A model generated the notes under the pieces. That model was not told the origin of the DNA, ran no database searches, and was given only the letters and a program-made list of their open reading frames with translations. Positions 9,149-18,562 of a DNA stretch of 64,000 nucleotides are shown here, one piece after another. Positions within the stretch are counted from its first letter, which is position 1, and each line of letters opens with the position of its first letter. The position numbers and the translations under genes were made by a program. The DNA is taken from contig MFNF01000043.1 in NCBI GenBank assembly GCA_001783715.1, positions 24,959 to 88,958 of the forward strand, given 5' to 3'. This DNA is from Candidatus Lambdaproteobacteria bacterium RIFOXYD2_FULL_56_26 (GTDB lineage: Bacteria > SAR324 > XYD2-FULL-50-16).

Positions 9149-11063
9149 TCATTTTGAAAAGAACTCCCCAATTTGGCTCACCCAAGCTGGAACACTTGTC
9201 CCTTTGTCTAACTCGCAGTATTTGTATGCAAATTTTACCTTATTTTCAGGGGTGAAAAATTTCTCTAATTTCTCTCTGTTAGATTCTAACAAGTCTAAGC
9301 TTTCGCAAGAATATTTTGCTTCAACTTTAATTGTTGACTGAGGCAAATCAAATCCGAGCTCGCCCACAAACGAAGATAAAGTCGAAATGAAAATGTCCGG
9401 GATCAATGCGTCCTCAATTTCAGTAACAACAGTTTTATTGCTATCTACCTCTAGGAGCTCAATTTGGTGAGTTGCCTTATTCCAAAACAATCGTCTGAAC
9501 AATATCGACTTTTGTATGTTATTGGTGGGACCTCCTCCTAAGGTCTCAACATCCGTATCTATCAAGCAATAGATTTTCCCCTTTGGGTTTGCGATTCCTT
9601 TAAGAGGAAGCAGCAAAAACTCATAGATTTTCTTGACTTCGCTGTTTCCTCCGACCGGTAAAATCCTTAATTTATATGTCTCTATCTCGTTTTTGAAGTA
9701 ATGGGTAAGGTATAGGTAATCGGAGTAGCCCTCACAAATCAGCCAATTAAATGGACTGTCAAGCTGGATGGAGTAGAATATCGACTGGACAAGGTCATGG
9801 GTACTTTTTAAATCAAAGTCAGTTGGGATTCGGCCCCTTTTCTGGTTCGCAATTTGCTCCTTATAACTGGATAAATTATAAGACTCAAACTGAATGTTTT
9901 CATCCTGGGGTCTCAAAAAATGTGCAACCCCATCGTTTATGATCGGAAGAAAGCCATACCAATGTGTGGTTGTAATAACTTGGAAATATTCTGAAAGTCT
10001 CTTTAATCGTTCAAATTGATCAAAACAAGCAGAGGTATGTAATGAAGCTTCGGGTTCATCTATTGCCAGCATAATCAGTTTTTTACGTTTTGGTTCTTTC
10101 ATAAGGAAGGCATAAGCTACCTCAATGAGAGCTTGCCTTTTTTCGCCTGAACTTAGGTCATCTATCTTGATGGAAGTGCTCTGATTCTTTTTGTTTAATG
10201 ACTTTGTATCAAAGTACCCTTCAATAATAATTTCAATAAGCCGGTTTTGCTGAAAGTTTTTTACCTTTCCTGTTTTTGAATACTCGTAGTTTTCAAGAAT
10301 TCCACCGATTTCTTCAATGTATTTTCCAAGCTCATCATTGATCGCTTTTACTATCAACGGCGCATTAATTTTTGTTGCAACTGTGTCCCGAATGTCACTT
10401 CCAACTAGTTTCTGCATTTCTGCACGTTGCAGCTTAGTGAATTCGCTTGGGCTGATTTCAACAGGAATATAAATGTAGTCACAAAAATTATGAAGTGCGT
10501 ATTGTAGTGCTTCTTTAAAATCGTCATTAAAAGCAGAATCGACATCTGATCCTTCCTTCTTGCCTTCATAAAAATGGCTATTGAAAGCGGCGCGAAAGCT
10601 GAAAGTAGAGAGACTACCATCTTGATTGTTTGCAAACAGGAAAAAAGTAGTAATCAGAGCTTTGTTTGTTTTGTTCTTTGATTTTTTTTAATAATTCCCC
10701 CCGATGTTCAAAAAAAGCCTTCATAAAAGGGTTTTGGATGTTAACTTTTATTTCCGTAACTTCCCAGAAGAACTTACTTAGTTTGTCAAGTTGCTCCAAT
10801 TGAACTTTCGTTGGCTTAACATCACCTTTGTCTATTAAGAACACCGGCGCTACATATGGGGCAATGTGAGCGCCTTGATACTTGGTGACGCTATTTGGTT
10901 GCCAACCGGCCCCATTAAAAAACGTGTCCAAAGCTTCTAAAATAGCGCTTTTCCCAATACCATTGTTTCCAACATAAGCTGTAAATTTCGAGTTAGTCGA
11001 AATCGGTATAAAATTGATGTTTTGGTAACACTTGTAATTTCTAAGAAATACGGCAGTTATCAT
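9149..11063 (-). pseudogene. OLD-family ATPase/TOPRIM nuclease, interrupted by one frameshift
   Basis: One gene of about 637 codons split by a single +1 shift. The first part (11063 to about 10614) has MITAVFLRNYKCY, Walker A GNNGIGKS (residues 32-39), and ends at a TAG. The second part continues in another frame from at least 10680 to 9149. It has the ABC signature LSSGEKRQALIEVAYAF, Walker B KLIMLAIDEPEASLH, then a TOPRIM domain with LICEGYSD (metal-binding Glu) and CLIDTDVE (DxD). This is the layout of class 1 OLD nucleases, several of which act in phage defence. The shift must lie between an A8 run (10682-10689) and the TAG at 10614. Skipping one base restores the full protein. The gene is much more AT-rich than its surroundings, indicating horizontal transfer. 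It starts 35 bases after the rsgA stop on the same strand, with GGAG upstream. Confidence 0.85.
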
Positions 11064-11097
11064 AGTACTAGCTCCAAATTGCTCTTTGTTAAAAAAA

Positions 11098-12003
11098 CTA
11101 CTCCCCCCCCTCCAGCAACCCCACATAACCGGCGTAGAGGTCCTTGTCGATGCGGCCGGCTTCGACTTCGGCTTTGACGAAACAGTGGGGTTCGTGGGTG
11201 TGGGTGCAGTCGGCGTGTTTGCAGTGGCCGCTGAACTGGCGGATCAGAGGGAAGTGGTCTCGGATGTTTTTGGGCTCCAGGTTCCAAAGGCCAAACTCCC
11301 GGACTCCAGGGGTGTCGATCACCGCTCCGGTGGGGCCGACATTGAGCATCCGGGCGTAGGTGGTGGTGTGGCTGCCTTTAGAGGTCTTTTCGTTGACCTC
11401 CCCCACCTTGAGGTCCAGGTCCGGGAACAACCGGTTGAGCAGGCTGGACTTGCCGACCCCCGAATGCCCGGCGACCACCGAGACATTACCGCCCAAAAGG
11501 TCGGCCAGCCGGTTGTCGTCGGCACCGCCGCCTTTGCTGCTGAAAAGGATTTCCAGGTCGATGTTCAAGAAGGGACGTAGCCAGGGGAGGTCCTTGTGGT
11601 GGTGGACCAAGTCCAGCTTGGTCACCAACAGGACCGGTCTGACCGAGCCTAGGTTGGCGGCGACCAACATCCGCCAGACCAGCCCCGGTTTGGGCTCCGG
11701 GTCTTTGGCGGCGACCACCAGAAACATTAGGTCCAGGTTAGCGGCGATCACCTGCTCCACCTCAATCCCCACCCTAGTGCGGGACAAAAAGCTTTTGCGG
11801 GGTAGGACCCCTTGGATCATGCCCAATTCCTGCCCTGGCTCCAGTTGGTAGGTAACTTTATCGCCAACGGCAATCTGGTTGTCGTATTTGCTGTTCCTAA
11901 AGAGGCTGCCCTTGGCCTTACATTCGATTTCTTGGCCCTCAGGGGTGGTCAAGTAATAAAAGCCCTTGGTGCGGCGGACCACGGTGGCGACGGCTTCGGT
12001 CAT
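11098..12003 (-). CDS. rsgA: Ribosome small-subunit-dependent GTPase A
   Basis: A 301-residue circularly permuted GTPase that assists late 30S ribosome maturation. An N-terminal OB fold (about residues 5-75) is followed by the permuted G motifs: VTKLDL (G4), GHSGVGKSSLLNRL (G1) and DTPGVREF (G3). The C-terminal zinc finger is GHCKHADCTHTHEPHC. The ATG at 12003 fits family N-termini; a TTG nine codons upstream (12030) is possible. Neither has a strong ribosome-binding site. The AT-rich OLD gene follows immediately downstream on the same strand and could be read from the rsgA transcript. Confidence 0.95.
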   Translation of the reverse strand: MTEAVATVVRRTKGFYYLTTPEGQEIECKAKGSLFRNSKYDNQIAVGDKVTYQLEPGQELGMIQGVLPRKSFLSRTRVGIEVEQVIAANLDLMFLVVAAKDPEPKPGLVWRMLVAANLGSVRPVLLVTKLDLVHHHKDLPWLRPFLNIDLEILFSSKGGGADDNRLADLLGGNVSVVAGHSGVGKSSLLNRLFPDLDLKVGEVNEKTSKGSHTTTYARMLNVGPTGAVIDTPGVREFGLWNLEPKNIRDHFPLIRQFSGHCKHADCTHTHEPHCFVKAEVEAGRIDKDLYAGYVGLLEGGE

Positions 12004-12091
12004 GGGCGGGTCGGTCAGATTGAGGTTCAAGGGGCAGAAACGGGGTCAGCTTACTTTATCTGGCCGCCCTTTGGCAAGAATTTCAGGGCCA

Positions 12092-12508
12092 TTACCAATC
12101 CCCAATGTTGGCCATAGAGGCCCAGGGTTCTTGGACAGGCAGGCGGCCTTTTTGGAGCAGTTCCACCGGGATGCCATCGGGGCTTTTGACGAAGGCCATG
12201 TGCCCGTCCCTGGGGGGCCGGTTGATCGTCACTTTGTGGTCCATCAGCTTTTGGCAGAGCCCATAGAGGTCTTCAACCTCAAGGGCGATGTGACCAAAAA
12301 AGCGACCGGTCGGGTAGGGCTCTGTTTGGTCCCAATTGTAGGTCAATTCCAGTTGGGCTTCTGAGGGTCCCGCTTGGAGAAAGACCAGGGTAAAGCGGCC
12401 CTGTTCGTATTCCCTGCGGGAGACCTCTTTAAAGCCCAGGAGTTCCACCCAAAAGTACAGGGCTTTTTCCAGGTCCAGCACCCGGATCATGGTGTGCAGC
12501 ATCTTCAT
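12092..12508 (-). CDS. gloA: Lactoylglutathione lyase (glyoxalase I) family
   Basis: A 138-residue vicinal-oxygen-chelate enzyme. The start MKMLHTMIRV and the four expected metal ligands are visible: His in LHTMIRV, Glu in AQLELTY, His in FGHIALEV and Glu in GIPVELLQ. It would isomerise the hemithioacetal of methylglyoxal and glutathione to S-lactoylglutathione. GGAA lies upstream of the ATG. The same frame stays open far upstream, but that extension is antisense to leuC and is rejected. Related VOC enzymes with other substrates share this fold, so substrate is inferred from the near-canonical GloA motifs. Confidence 0.88.
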   Translation of the reverse strand: MKMLHTMIRVLDLEKALYFWVELLGFKEVSRREYEQGRFTLVFLQAGPSEAQLELTYNWDQTEPYPTGRFFGHIALEVEDLYGLCQKLMDHKVTINRPPRDGHMAFVKSPDGIPVELLQKGRLPVQEPWASMANIGDW

Positions 12509-12550
12509 GGCTGTTCCGACAAGAAAAAGAGGGTTTCCGATGCCTTGGGC

Positions 12551-12579
12551 TTGAGAATTTTTGGACTTTCGGCTATAGA
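12551..12579 (+). promoter_or_regulatory. Sigma70-like promoter for leuC-leuD-cimA
   Basis: TTGAGA, a 17-base spacer and TATAGA lie 43 bases upstream of the leuC ATG. Spacing is ideal and both boxes are close to consensus. No T-box or leader-peptide attenuator was seen in the short leader. Confidence 0.55.
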
Positions 12580-12622
12580 GAAAGATTAAACCAAAACACA
12601 AAAAAACAACAGGGATCAATCG

Positions 12623-14023
12623 ATGAAAAAGACGATGTACCAGAAGATTTGGGATGCCCACTTGGTCTTTGAACAAGAGGGGTTGACCCCGCTTCTGTAT
12701 GTGGATCGGCACTTGATGCATGAGGTAACCAGTCCCCAGGCCTTTGAAGGCCTGCGGCAGCGGGGCGCAAAGATCCACCGGCCCGAGGCCATCTTGGCGA
12801 CCATGGACCACTGCATCCCCACAATCCACAGGGACCAGCCGATTGCCGACCCCATCGCCGCCAAGCAGGTCCAAACCTTGGAGGACAACTGCGAGGTCAA
12901 CGGTCTCTTGTTGTTTAACATGCACAGCCCCAGCAACGGGATCATCCACGTGGTGGCCCCGGAGAACGGCTTTACCCATCCGGGTATGGTGGTGGTTTGC
13001 GGGGATTCCCACACCGCCACCCACGGAGCCTTTGGGGCCTTGGCCTTTGGCATCGGTACCAGCGAAGTGGAGCATGTCTTGACCACCCAAACCCTGCCGC
13101 AAAAGAAGTCCAAGACCCTGCGGATCGAGGTCAAAGGCAAGCTTGGGGCCGGGGTAACCTCCAAAGACGTGACCATGGCCATCATCGGCAAGATCGGCAC
13201 CGCCGGGGGGACCGGCTTTGTGATCGAATACACTGGCCAAGTGATCCGGGAGATGTCCATGGAAGGCCGAATGACCTTGTGCAACATGGCCATCGAAGCC
13301 GGAGCCAAGGCGGGCATGGTGGCCCCGGACGAGAAGACCTTTGCCTACCTGCATTCCAAGAAGCAGGCTCCCTCCAAGGAACATTGGGAGAAGGCGGTGG
13401 CCTACTGGAAAACTCTGCCCAGCGACGAAGGTGCCGTGTTCGACCAGACCGTGGAAATCGATGCCACACAGATCAAGCCCCAGGTCACCTGGGGGACCAG
13501 TCCCGAACAGGTAATCTCCATCGACCAAAAGGTCCCCGGAGAAGCGGACTTCTCCGATCCGGGCAAGAAACTAGCGGTCAAAAACGCCTTGGAATACATG
13601 GGCCTCAAGGCCGGGCAAAGCCTGACTGAAGTAGCCTTGGACTGGGTCTTCATCGGCTCTTGCACCAACAGCCGAATCGAGGACATGCGAGCCGCCGCCC
13701 AAGTGGCCAAAGGCAAAAAGGTCAACCCCAAGGTCCGGGCCATCGTGGTCCCCGGTTCTTATCCGGTCAAGGTCCAGGCGGAAGCCGAAGGGCTGGACAA
13801 GATCTTTGTGGCCGCCGGTTTTGAATGGCGAGAGCCAGGTTGCAGCATGTGTCTGGCCATGAACGGAGACGAACTCAAACCCGGAGAGCGCTGCGCCTCA
13901 ACCAGCAACCGAAACTTTGAAGGCCGCCAAGGCAAAGGGGGCCGCACCCACCTGGTTTCCCCGGAAATGGCTGCGGCAGCGGCATTGGCAGGGCATTTTG
14001 TTGACATCCGTACCTGGAACTGA
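12623..14023 (+). CDS. leuC: 3-isopropylmalate dehydratase large subunit
   Basis: A 466-residue aconitase-family large subunit. The [4Fe-4S] cluster cysteines are present in [11 protein letters not shown] (about 347) and GCSMCLAMN (about 407 and 410), along with the [12 protein letters not shown] segment. With LeuD it isomerises 2-isopropylmalate to 3-isopropylmalate, and in many organisms the same enzyme converts citramalate to beta-methylmalate. leuD begins 12 bases after its stop and a citramalate-synthase-like gene follows, so the enzyme may serve the isoleucine route. Length is typical of the bacterial LeuC class. Confidence 0.96.
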   Translation: MKKTMYQKIWDAHLVFEQEGLTPLLYVDRHLMHEVTSPQAFEGLRQRGAKIHRPEAILATMDHCIPTIHRDQPIADPIAAKQVQTLEDNCEVNGLLLFNMHSPSNGIIHVVAPENGFTHPGMVVVCGDSHTATHGAFGALAFGIGTSEVEHVLTTQTLPQKKSKTLRIEVKGKLGAGVTSKDVTMAIIGKIGTAGGTGFVIEYTGQVIREMSMEGRMTLCNMAIEAGAKAGMVAPDEKTFAYLHSKKQAPSKEHWEKAVAYWKTLPSDEGAVFDQTVEIDATQIKPQVTWGTSPEQVISIDQKVPGEADFSDPGKKLAVKNALEYMGLKAGQSLTEVALDWVFIGSCTNSRIEDMRAAAQVAKGKKVNPKVRAIVVPGSYPVKVQAEAEGLDKIFVAAGFEWREPGCSMCLAMNGDELKPGERCASTSNRNFEGRQGKGGRTHLVSPEMAAAAALAGHFVDIRTWN

Positions 14024-14035
14024 GGAGAAAAAACC

Positions 14036-14653
14036 ATGGAAGCCTTTACCCGTTTGACTGGCCTTGCCGCGTTACTCAATCGCAACAACATCGATACTGA
14101 CCAGATCATCGCCAAGCAGTTCCTGAAAAAAACCGAAAAAACCGGCTACGGCCAGTACCTGTTTTTTGACTGGCGCTACTTGGCCGATGGTTCGGAAAAC
14201 CCGGAATTTGAACTCAACCAAAAAACTTTTCGGGGCTCCAGTATCCTGGTAACCGGGGACAACTTCGGTTGCGGCAGCTCTCGGGAACATGCCCCCTGGG
14301 CGTTGGCGGACTATGGCTTTAGGGCCATCATCGCCACCAGCTACGCCGACATCTTTTTTAACAACTGCTTTAAAAACGGGATCTTGCCGGTCCTTCTCCA
14401 GGCCGAGCAAAGGGACCAGTTGGCGGCGGAAATCACCAAAAATCCGGGGGTCAACCTGACCGTGGACTTGGAGAAACAAGAGGTGACCAGCCCCGGCGGC
14501 TTGAAGTTCAGCTTCGAGATCGACAACTTCCGCAAACAGAAGTTGCTCAAAGGGTTGGACGACATCGACTTCAGCCTGACCTTGATGGACAAGATCAAGG
14601 CCTTTGAAAACAAACAGGCCAAAGAGCTCCCTTGGCTGTGGAAGACGACCTGA
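14036..14653 (+). CDS. leuD: 3-isopropylmalate dehydratase small subunit
   Basis: A 205-residue swivel-domain subunit that completes the active site with LeuC. Conserved stretches [10 protein letters not shown]-type (here [17 protein letters not shown]), DWRYLADG, and the substrate-binding loop [17 protein letters not shown] are intact. GAGGAG lies just upstream of the ATG. Its stop is 13 bases before the ATG of the next gene, in keeping with one operon. Confidence 0.96.
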   Translation: MEAFTRLTGLAALLNRNNIDTDQIIAKQFLKKTEKTGYGQYLFFDWRYLADGSENPEFELNQKTFRGSSILVTGDNFGCGSSREHAPWALADYGFRAIIATSYADIFFNNCFKNGILPVLLQAEQRDQLAAEITKNPGVNLTVDLEKQEVTSPGGLKFSFEIDNFRKQKLLKGLDDIDFSLTLMDKIKAFENKQAKELPWLWKTT

Positions 14654-14666
14654 ACCCCCAAAAACC

Positions 14667-16178
14667 ATGACCCATAGCCTGGAAATCCTCGACACTACCC
14701 TTCGGGACGGTGAGCAAACCCAAGGGGTCGCCTACACCGCCGCCGAGAAGACCAACATCGCCAAAGCCCTTTTGGAGGTTTTGCAGGTGGACCGGATTGA
14801 GGTGGCTTCGGCTCGGGTTTCCGAAGGGGAGAAGCGGGCGGTCACCGGGATCAACCAATGGGCCAAGGAAAAGGGCTTCCTGGACCAAGTGGAGGTGCTG
14901 GGGTTTGTGGACCAGACCCTGTCGGTGGATTGGATCGTTGAGACCGGCGGCAAGGTGATCAACCTTTTGACCAAAGGCAGTCTCAAACATTGCCGGGAAC
15001 AACTCAAAAAGACCCCGGAGCAACATTGGGCGGAGGTCAAGTCCACCATCGGTTATGCCAAGTCCAAGGGGCTGAAGGTCAACGTCTATTTGGAAGACTG
15101 GTCCAACGGCTATGCCGACAGCAGGGACTATGTTTTTTCCATGATGGAGGCCCTTTTGGACCAGCCGATCCATCACTTCATGTTGCCCGACACCTTAGGG
15201 GTGATGGGTCCCGAAGAGGTTTATGCCGCCCTGGGGGAGATGACCGCCCGGTTCCCGACCAAAGACTTTGATTTTCACCCCCACAATGACTACGGCCTCG
15301 CTACTGCCAATGTACTGGCAGCGGTCAAAGCCGGGGTCAAGGCGGTCCATTGTACCATCAACTGCCTCGGAGAGCGGGCAGGAAACGCCAGCCTTTCCGA
15401 AGTGGTGGTCAACCTCAAGGACCGGATGGGCCTTGCCCTGCGGGTCAACGAGTCGGAACTGGTGACCTTGAGCCGAATGGTGGAGAATTTCTCGGGTAAA
15501 AGGATCGCTGACAATGCCCCGGTGGTGGGCGACGGAGTCTTTACCCAAACCGCCGGAATCCACGCCGACGGAGATGCCAAAGGGGGGCTTTACCAGTCCC
15601 GGCTGCGGCCCGAGCGTTTTGGCCGCAAACATACCTATGCCTTGGGCAAAATGGCCGGAAAGGCCAGCTTGGCCAGGAACCTGGAAGAACTGGGTTTGCA
15701 GCTGACCGAAGAGAACCAGAAAAAGGTTTTGAAGCGGATCATTGAGCTGGGGGACAGCAAGGCGGAGATCACCCCCGAAGACCTGGAATTTGTCATTGCC
15801 GATGTGCTGGAATCAGCGGAAACCGAAAAGATCAGCCTGCTCAACTGCACCATCACCAGCGGCCTGGAACTGGAATCCACGGTCAGCGTTAGGGTCGCCA
15901 TGGCCGGAGAAGTGCACTTGGCCTCGGGGATCGGCAACGGCGGTTTTGATGCCTTCATCCAGGCCATGAAAAAGGCCACCGGCCTGGGGGAGGAACGGTT
16001 CCCCGAGCTGCTGGACTACGAAATCCGCATCCCCAAAGGGGGCAAGTCTTCGGCGTTGACCGAATGTATCATCACTTGGCAAGGCCCCGACCGGCCCTTC
16101 AAGACCCGTGGGGTCCACCACAACCAAGTCTTCGCCGCCGTCCATGCGACCATGAAGATGCTCAATCTGGTGGGGTAG
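14667..16178 (+). CDS. cimA: (R)-citramalate synthase / 2-isopropylmalate-synthase-like
   Basis: A 503-residue DRE-TIM metallolyase. LDTTLRDGEQTQGV (residues about 7-20) holds the catalytic Arg and Asp; HPHNDYG near residue 205 supplies metal-binding histidines. A C-terminal regulatory LeuA-dimer domain covers about 390-500. The overall sequence, including VNVYLEDWSNG and LPDTLGVMGPEE, resembles my memory of the Leptospira citramalate synthase, where hydrophobic and Tyr residues select pyruvate over 2-ketoisovalerate. If correct, it condenses pyruvate and acetyl-CoA to (R)-citramalate for threonine-independent isoleucine synthesis. A leucine-pathway LeuA is the alternative. The ATG at 14667 is chosen over an upstream in-frame start inside leuD because the family begins here. 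Confidence 0.82.
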   Translation: MTHSLEILDTTLRDGEQTQGVAYTAAEKTNIAKALLEVLQVDRIEVASARVSEGEKRAVTGINQWAKEKGFLDQVEVLGFVDQTLSVDWIVETGGKVINLLTKGSLKHCREQLKKTPEQHWAEVKSTIGYAKSKGLKVNVYLEDWSNGYADSRDYVFSMMEALLDQPIHHFMLPDTLGVMGPEEVYAALGEMTARFPTKDFDFHPHNDYGLATANVLAAVKAGVKAVHCTINCLGERAGNASLSEVVVNLKDRMGLALRVNESELVTLSRMVENFSGKRIADNAPVVGDGVFTQTAGIHADGDAKGGLYQSRLRPERFGRKHTYALGKMAGKASLARNLEELGLQLTEENQKKVLKRIIELGDSKAEITPEDLEFVIADVLESAETEKISLLNCTITSGLELESTVSVRVAMAGEVHLASGIGNGGFDAFIQAMKKATGLGEERFPELLDYEIRIPKGGKSSALTECIITWQGPDRPFKTRGVHHNQVFAAVHATMKMLNLVG

Positions 16179-16202
16179 AATTCCGCCTTCGGGCTTCTAC
16201 CC
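16173..16202 (+). terminator. Hairpin at the end of leuC-leuD-cimA
   Basis: GGGTAGAA pairs perfectly with TTCTACCC, enclosing a smaller GCC-TTCG-GGC stem-loop. The hairpin overlaps the cimA stop codon. The T tract is weak (a short TTTT appears about 12 bases later), so it may be a terminator or a 3'-end stabiliser. Confidence 0.5.
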
Positions 16203-16555
16203 GCTGGACCAAATTTTCTCAGTTTTCACTTTTCCCTTTGTTCTGCCTACCAAGGCACTGTCTTCAGACTTGCGCCGCTCTTCTCTCGGGACTTCACCCT
16301 ATCTTCCCCAAAGTTTTTACTCCCCCCTAAAGGTCCTTCTTGTGGGGATGCACAGGGAGTAAGGTAAGAGCCTAGGGTAAACTCCTTGCTTTTTTATCCC
16401 CAGTCGGGCAAACTGCATCTGAGAGCTTCAAAGAACCAGAGGGAATTTCCTTATGGTTTGGAGCAGAAGGGGGTTGGCCGGATCGTTGCCAAGTGGGGGC
16501 TAGGTTTAGGCCTGAAGGCTTTTCAGGTAGTTTTCACTTTTTTTGGAGAAGAACC
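16179..16555. other. Intergenic region after cimA
   Basis: About 375 bases, with the cimA end hairpin at its left. On its right, CCTGAA-loop-TTCAGG (16511-16527) is followed by a T-rich stretch and then the GGAG of the small ORF at 16556. I see no RNA gene or convincing promoter. Confidence 0.4.
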
Positions 16556-16663
16556 ATGAAATTAAATACCGCTACCTTTAAACTCAATGTAGCCCAGTCT
16601 CCCCGGTGGATTTTTTTGGTCAACCTGATGGTTTGGACCACTTTGCTGGCCTACTACCTCTAA
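16556..16663 (+). CDS. 35-residue single-TM small protein
   Basis: A short frame that begins with ATG seven bases after a good GGAGAA ribosome-binding site and ends at TAA (16661). The product has a polar N-terminus (MKLNTATFKLNVAQSPRW) and one hydrophobic segment (IFLVNLMVWTTLLAYYL) running to the C-terminus. That is a typical layout for a small inner-membrane protein. A hairpin with a following T-rich stretch lies just upstream. It converges on the MASE1 kinase gene. No family is recognised. The ribosome-binding site and clean TM segment support a real gene, but the length makes chance possible. Confidence 0.5.
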   Translation: MKLNTATFKLNVAQSPRWIFLVNLMVWTTLLAYYL

Positions 16664-16750
16664 GGAGGCTCTACCAAGCCGTTCGCTCCTGGGAGCCGGT
16701 TTGTTGCTCGGTTTTGGTGCGCCGGTCTGGCCGCCAGAACCGAACCTCCC

Positions 16751-18445
16751 TCAAAATGCGGAGGGTTTGGTTTCCGCTCCCGGAATCGCCTGCGGGTCCA
16801 TAACCTTGGGCAGGGTGAACCAAAAGCGGCTGCCTTGGCCCGGTTCCGATTCGACTCCAATCTTCCCCTTGTTTTTGCTGATAAATTCGTGGCAAAACAG
16901 CAGCCCTAATCCGGTCCCCTTTTCGGCATTGGTCCCTTCAGTGGAGGGAATGTTTTCGCCCAGCCGAAAAAGCTTTGCCTTCAAAGAAGGGCTGATCCCT
17001 TGCCCCTGGTCGGTAATCCAAAACTTGACCTCCTCCCCTTGGGGTTGAGCGTTCACGGTGATCTCCCCTCCCACCGGGCTGAACTTGATGGCGTTGCTCA
17101 GAAGGTTGCGGATCACCGTGGTCACCATGGCCCGGTCGGCATAGAGGGTCAGCCCAGGCCAGAGGTTCAATTCAATGGTGAGTTGTTTTTGCTGCGCTTG
17201 GGGAAACAAGAGGTCGTACATTTCCCGCAAGGGGGCGGCCAAATCAAACCTTGTGGATTCCGGTTCCAGGTGACCGGATTGTCGCAACGCCCAATCAAGC
17301 AGGTCGGTCAACATCCGGTAAGTGTTGCGGGTGGTCTCTTTGGTCAGGGTGAGCAGCTCTTCATCCAGGTCTTCAGGCCTCTGGAGGACATCGTTAAAAA
17401 TAAAATGTAAGTTGCCGATCGGCCCCCGAAGGTCATGGGAGATGATGCCAAAAAACCGGTCTTTTGCTTGGTTGGCCTCTGTCAATTCTTGGGTCCGCAG
17501 GGTTACCCTGCTTTCTAGATCTCGGTTGGCAAGTTGCAGTTCCTGTTTGAGCCTCCGAAGCTGCCCCACCGAAGCGCCAAACATCAAACTGGTAACGCTG
17601 ATCAAGCCGATGAACCACTGGGCGGAGGTGATCGGTTGGGTCAACCCTTCCAGGTGAAAATGCCCGTAGCTCCAACTGGTAAACAGCCACACCATCACAA
17701 AGGCCTGAGCGTTCCACAGCAAGGTGGCCAATAGGGAAAAGCGCATCGCCGCCCAAAGCAGCGGGAGGATCAGCAAAAAGGGCTCGGAAAAAAGATGGAT
17801 TTCGCTCCACATTGGGCCAAAGACATAAAACCCCAAAAGCACAATCAGCATGGTCACCAGGAGGGCTTCAGCCAACCGTTTCCCTCGGGCAAGTTTGGGT
17901 GGGTTTGTGGCCCACAACAAAACCAAGGGGCTGACCAAGAGTACCCCTACCAAATCGGAAATCCCCCATTGGAGCCAATAGGTCAAAAATCCGGTGCCAC
18001 CAAAAAACAGCAATGAAATGGCCCCAGCACCCACCAATGCAGCCACCGCCGCTGCAGGCAGTGCTCCAGCCAGGACAAAGCGCAGCACAAAATGGTAGTC
18101 TTCAAACAAGGCTTCTTCGCTTTGGAACCGCTCAAAACATTTCGCCCCGACCCAAGGGGCCAGCAAGTTGCCCACCGAAACCAGGGAAATGGCCCCCAAC
18201 AGCTGCCCCCCACTGGGGTGGTAGGCCCACACAAAATGGGTATTGGCCAAAAGGGAGCCCAAGGCCAAAGCGGGCCAAATACGGTGGGAATAGAGCAGCC
18301 AAGCGGCAAAAGAGATTCCTGCCGAGGGCCAGACAATTGCGGTGCCAATGCTCTGCAAAGAAAGTTGGATCGACAGTTCAGCGGTCAGAAAGTAACCGGT
18401 AAAAACCCAAAACTGGACGGCGAGGGTCGGCGGTCGAGGTTGCAC
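16751..18445 (-). CDS. MASE1-type membrane sensor histidine kinase
   Basis: A 564-residue kinase. The N-terminal 300 residues hold about eight hydrophobic segments of the MASE1 sensor type (TAIVWPSAGISFAAWLLYS is characteristic). A short coiled coil links to HisKA with the phospho-acceptor in ISHDLRGPIG (His about 336). The HATPase_c domain has the N box IRNLLSNAIKFSP, G1 ITDQGQGIS and G2 GTGLGL. The ligand of MASE1 domains is unknown. No response regulator adjoins it, so it is an orphan kinase. The start is GTG with AAGGTG upstream. Confidence 0.9.
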   Translation of the reverse strand: MQPRPPTLAVQFWVFTGYFLTAELSIQLSLQSIGTAIVWPSAGISFAAWLLYSHRIWPALALGSLLANTHFVWAYHPSGGQLLGAISLVSVGNLLAPWVGAKCFERFQSEEALFEDYHFVLRFVLAGALPAAAVAALVGAGAISLLFFGGTGFLTYWLQWGISDLVGVLLVSPLVLLWATNPPKLARGKRLAEALLVTMLIVLLGFYVFGPMWSEIHLFSEPFLLILPLLWAAMRFSLLATLLWNAQAFVMVWLFTSWSYGHFHLEGLTQPITSAQWFIGLISVTSLMFGASVGQLRRLKQELQLANRDLESRVTLRTQELTEANQAKDRFFGIISHDLRGPIGNLHFIFNDVLQRPEDLDEELLTLTKETTRNTYRMLTDLLDWALRQSGHLEPESTRFDLAAPLREMYDLLFPQAQQKQLTIELNLWPGLTLYADRAMVTTVIRNLLSNAIKFSPVGGEITVNAQPQGEEVKFWITDQGQGISPSLKAKLFRLGENIPSTEGTNAEKGTGLGLLFCHEFISKNKGKIGVESEPGQGSRFWFTLPKVMDPQAIPGAETKPSAF

Positions 18446-18562
18446 GGGGTCACCTTAGAGAGGCTAAAACAGAATCTGTCTTTGGTTAAAAGCTTGGTCC
18501 AACGAGGGGGATGCAGCTAGTCGTAAAAATACGGGTTGGCCCTGACCTCCTGGTTTAAGGGG

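Noticed and set aside
10405-10635. Short minus-strand frame that bridges the two halves of the OLD-like gene
   Set aside because: The real sequence in this interval is in a different frame (SLSTFSFRAAFNSHFYE); this frame is a shadow, and only one frameshift is needed, not two.
12509-13528. A long minus-strand frame upstream of and joined to the glyoxalase gene
   Set aside because: It is the antisense of leuC with biased composition and no domain sequence; the ATG at 12508 with a ribosome-binding site gives a normal glyoxalase.
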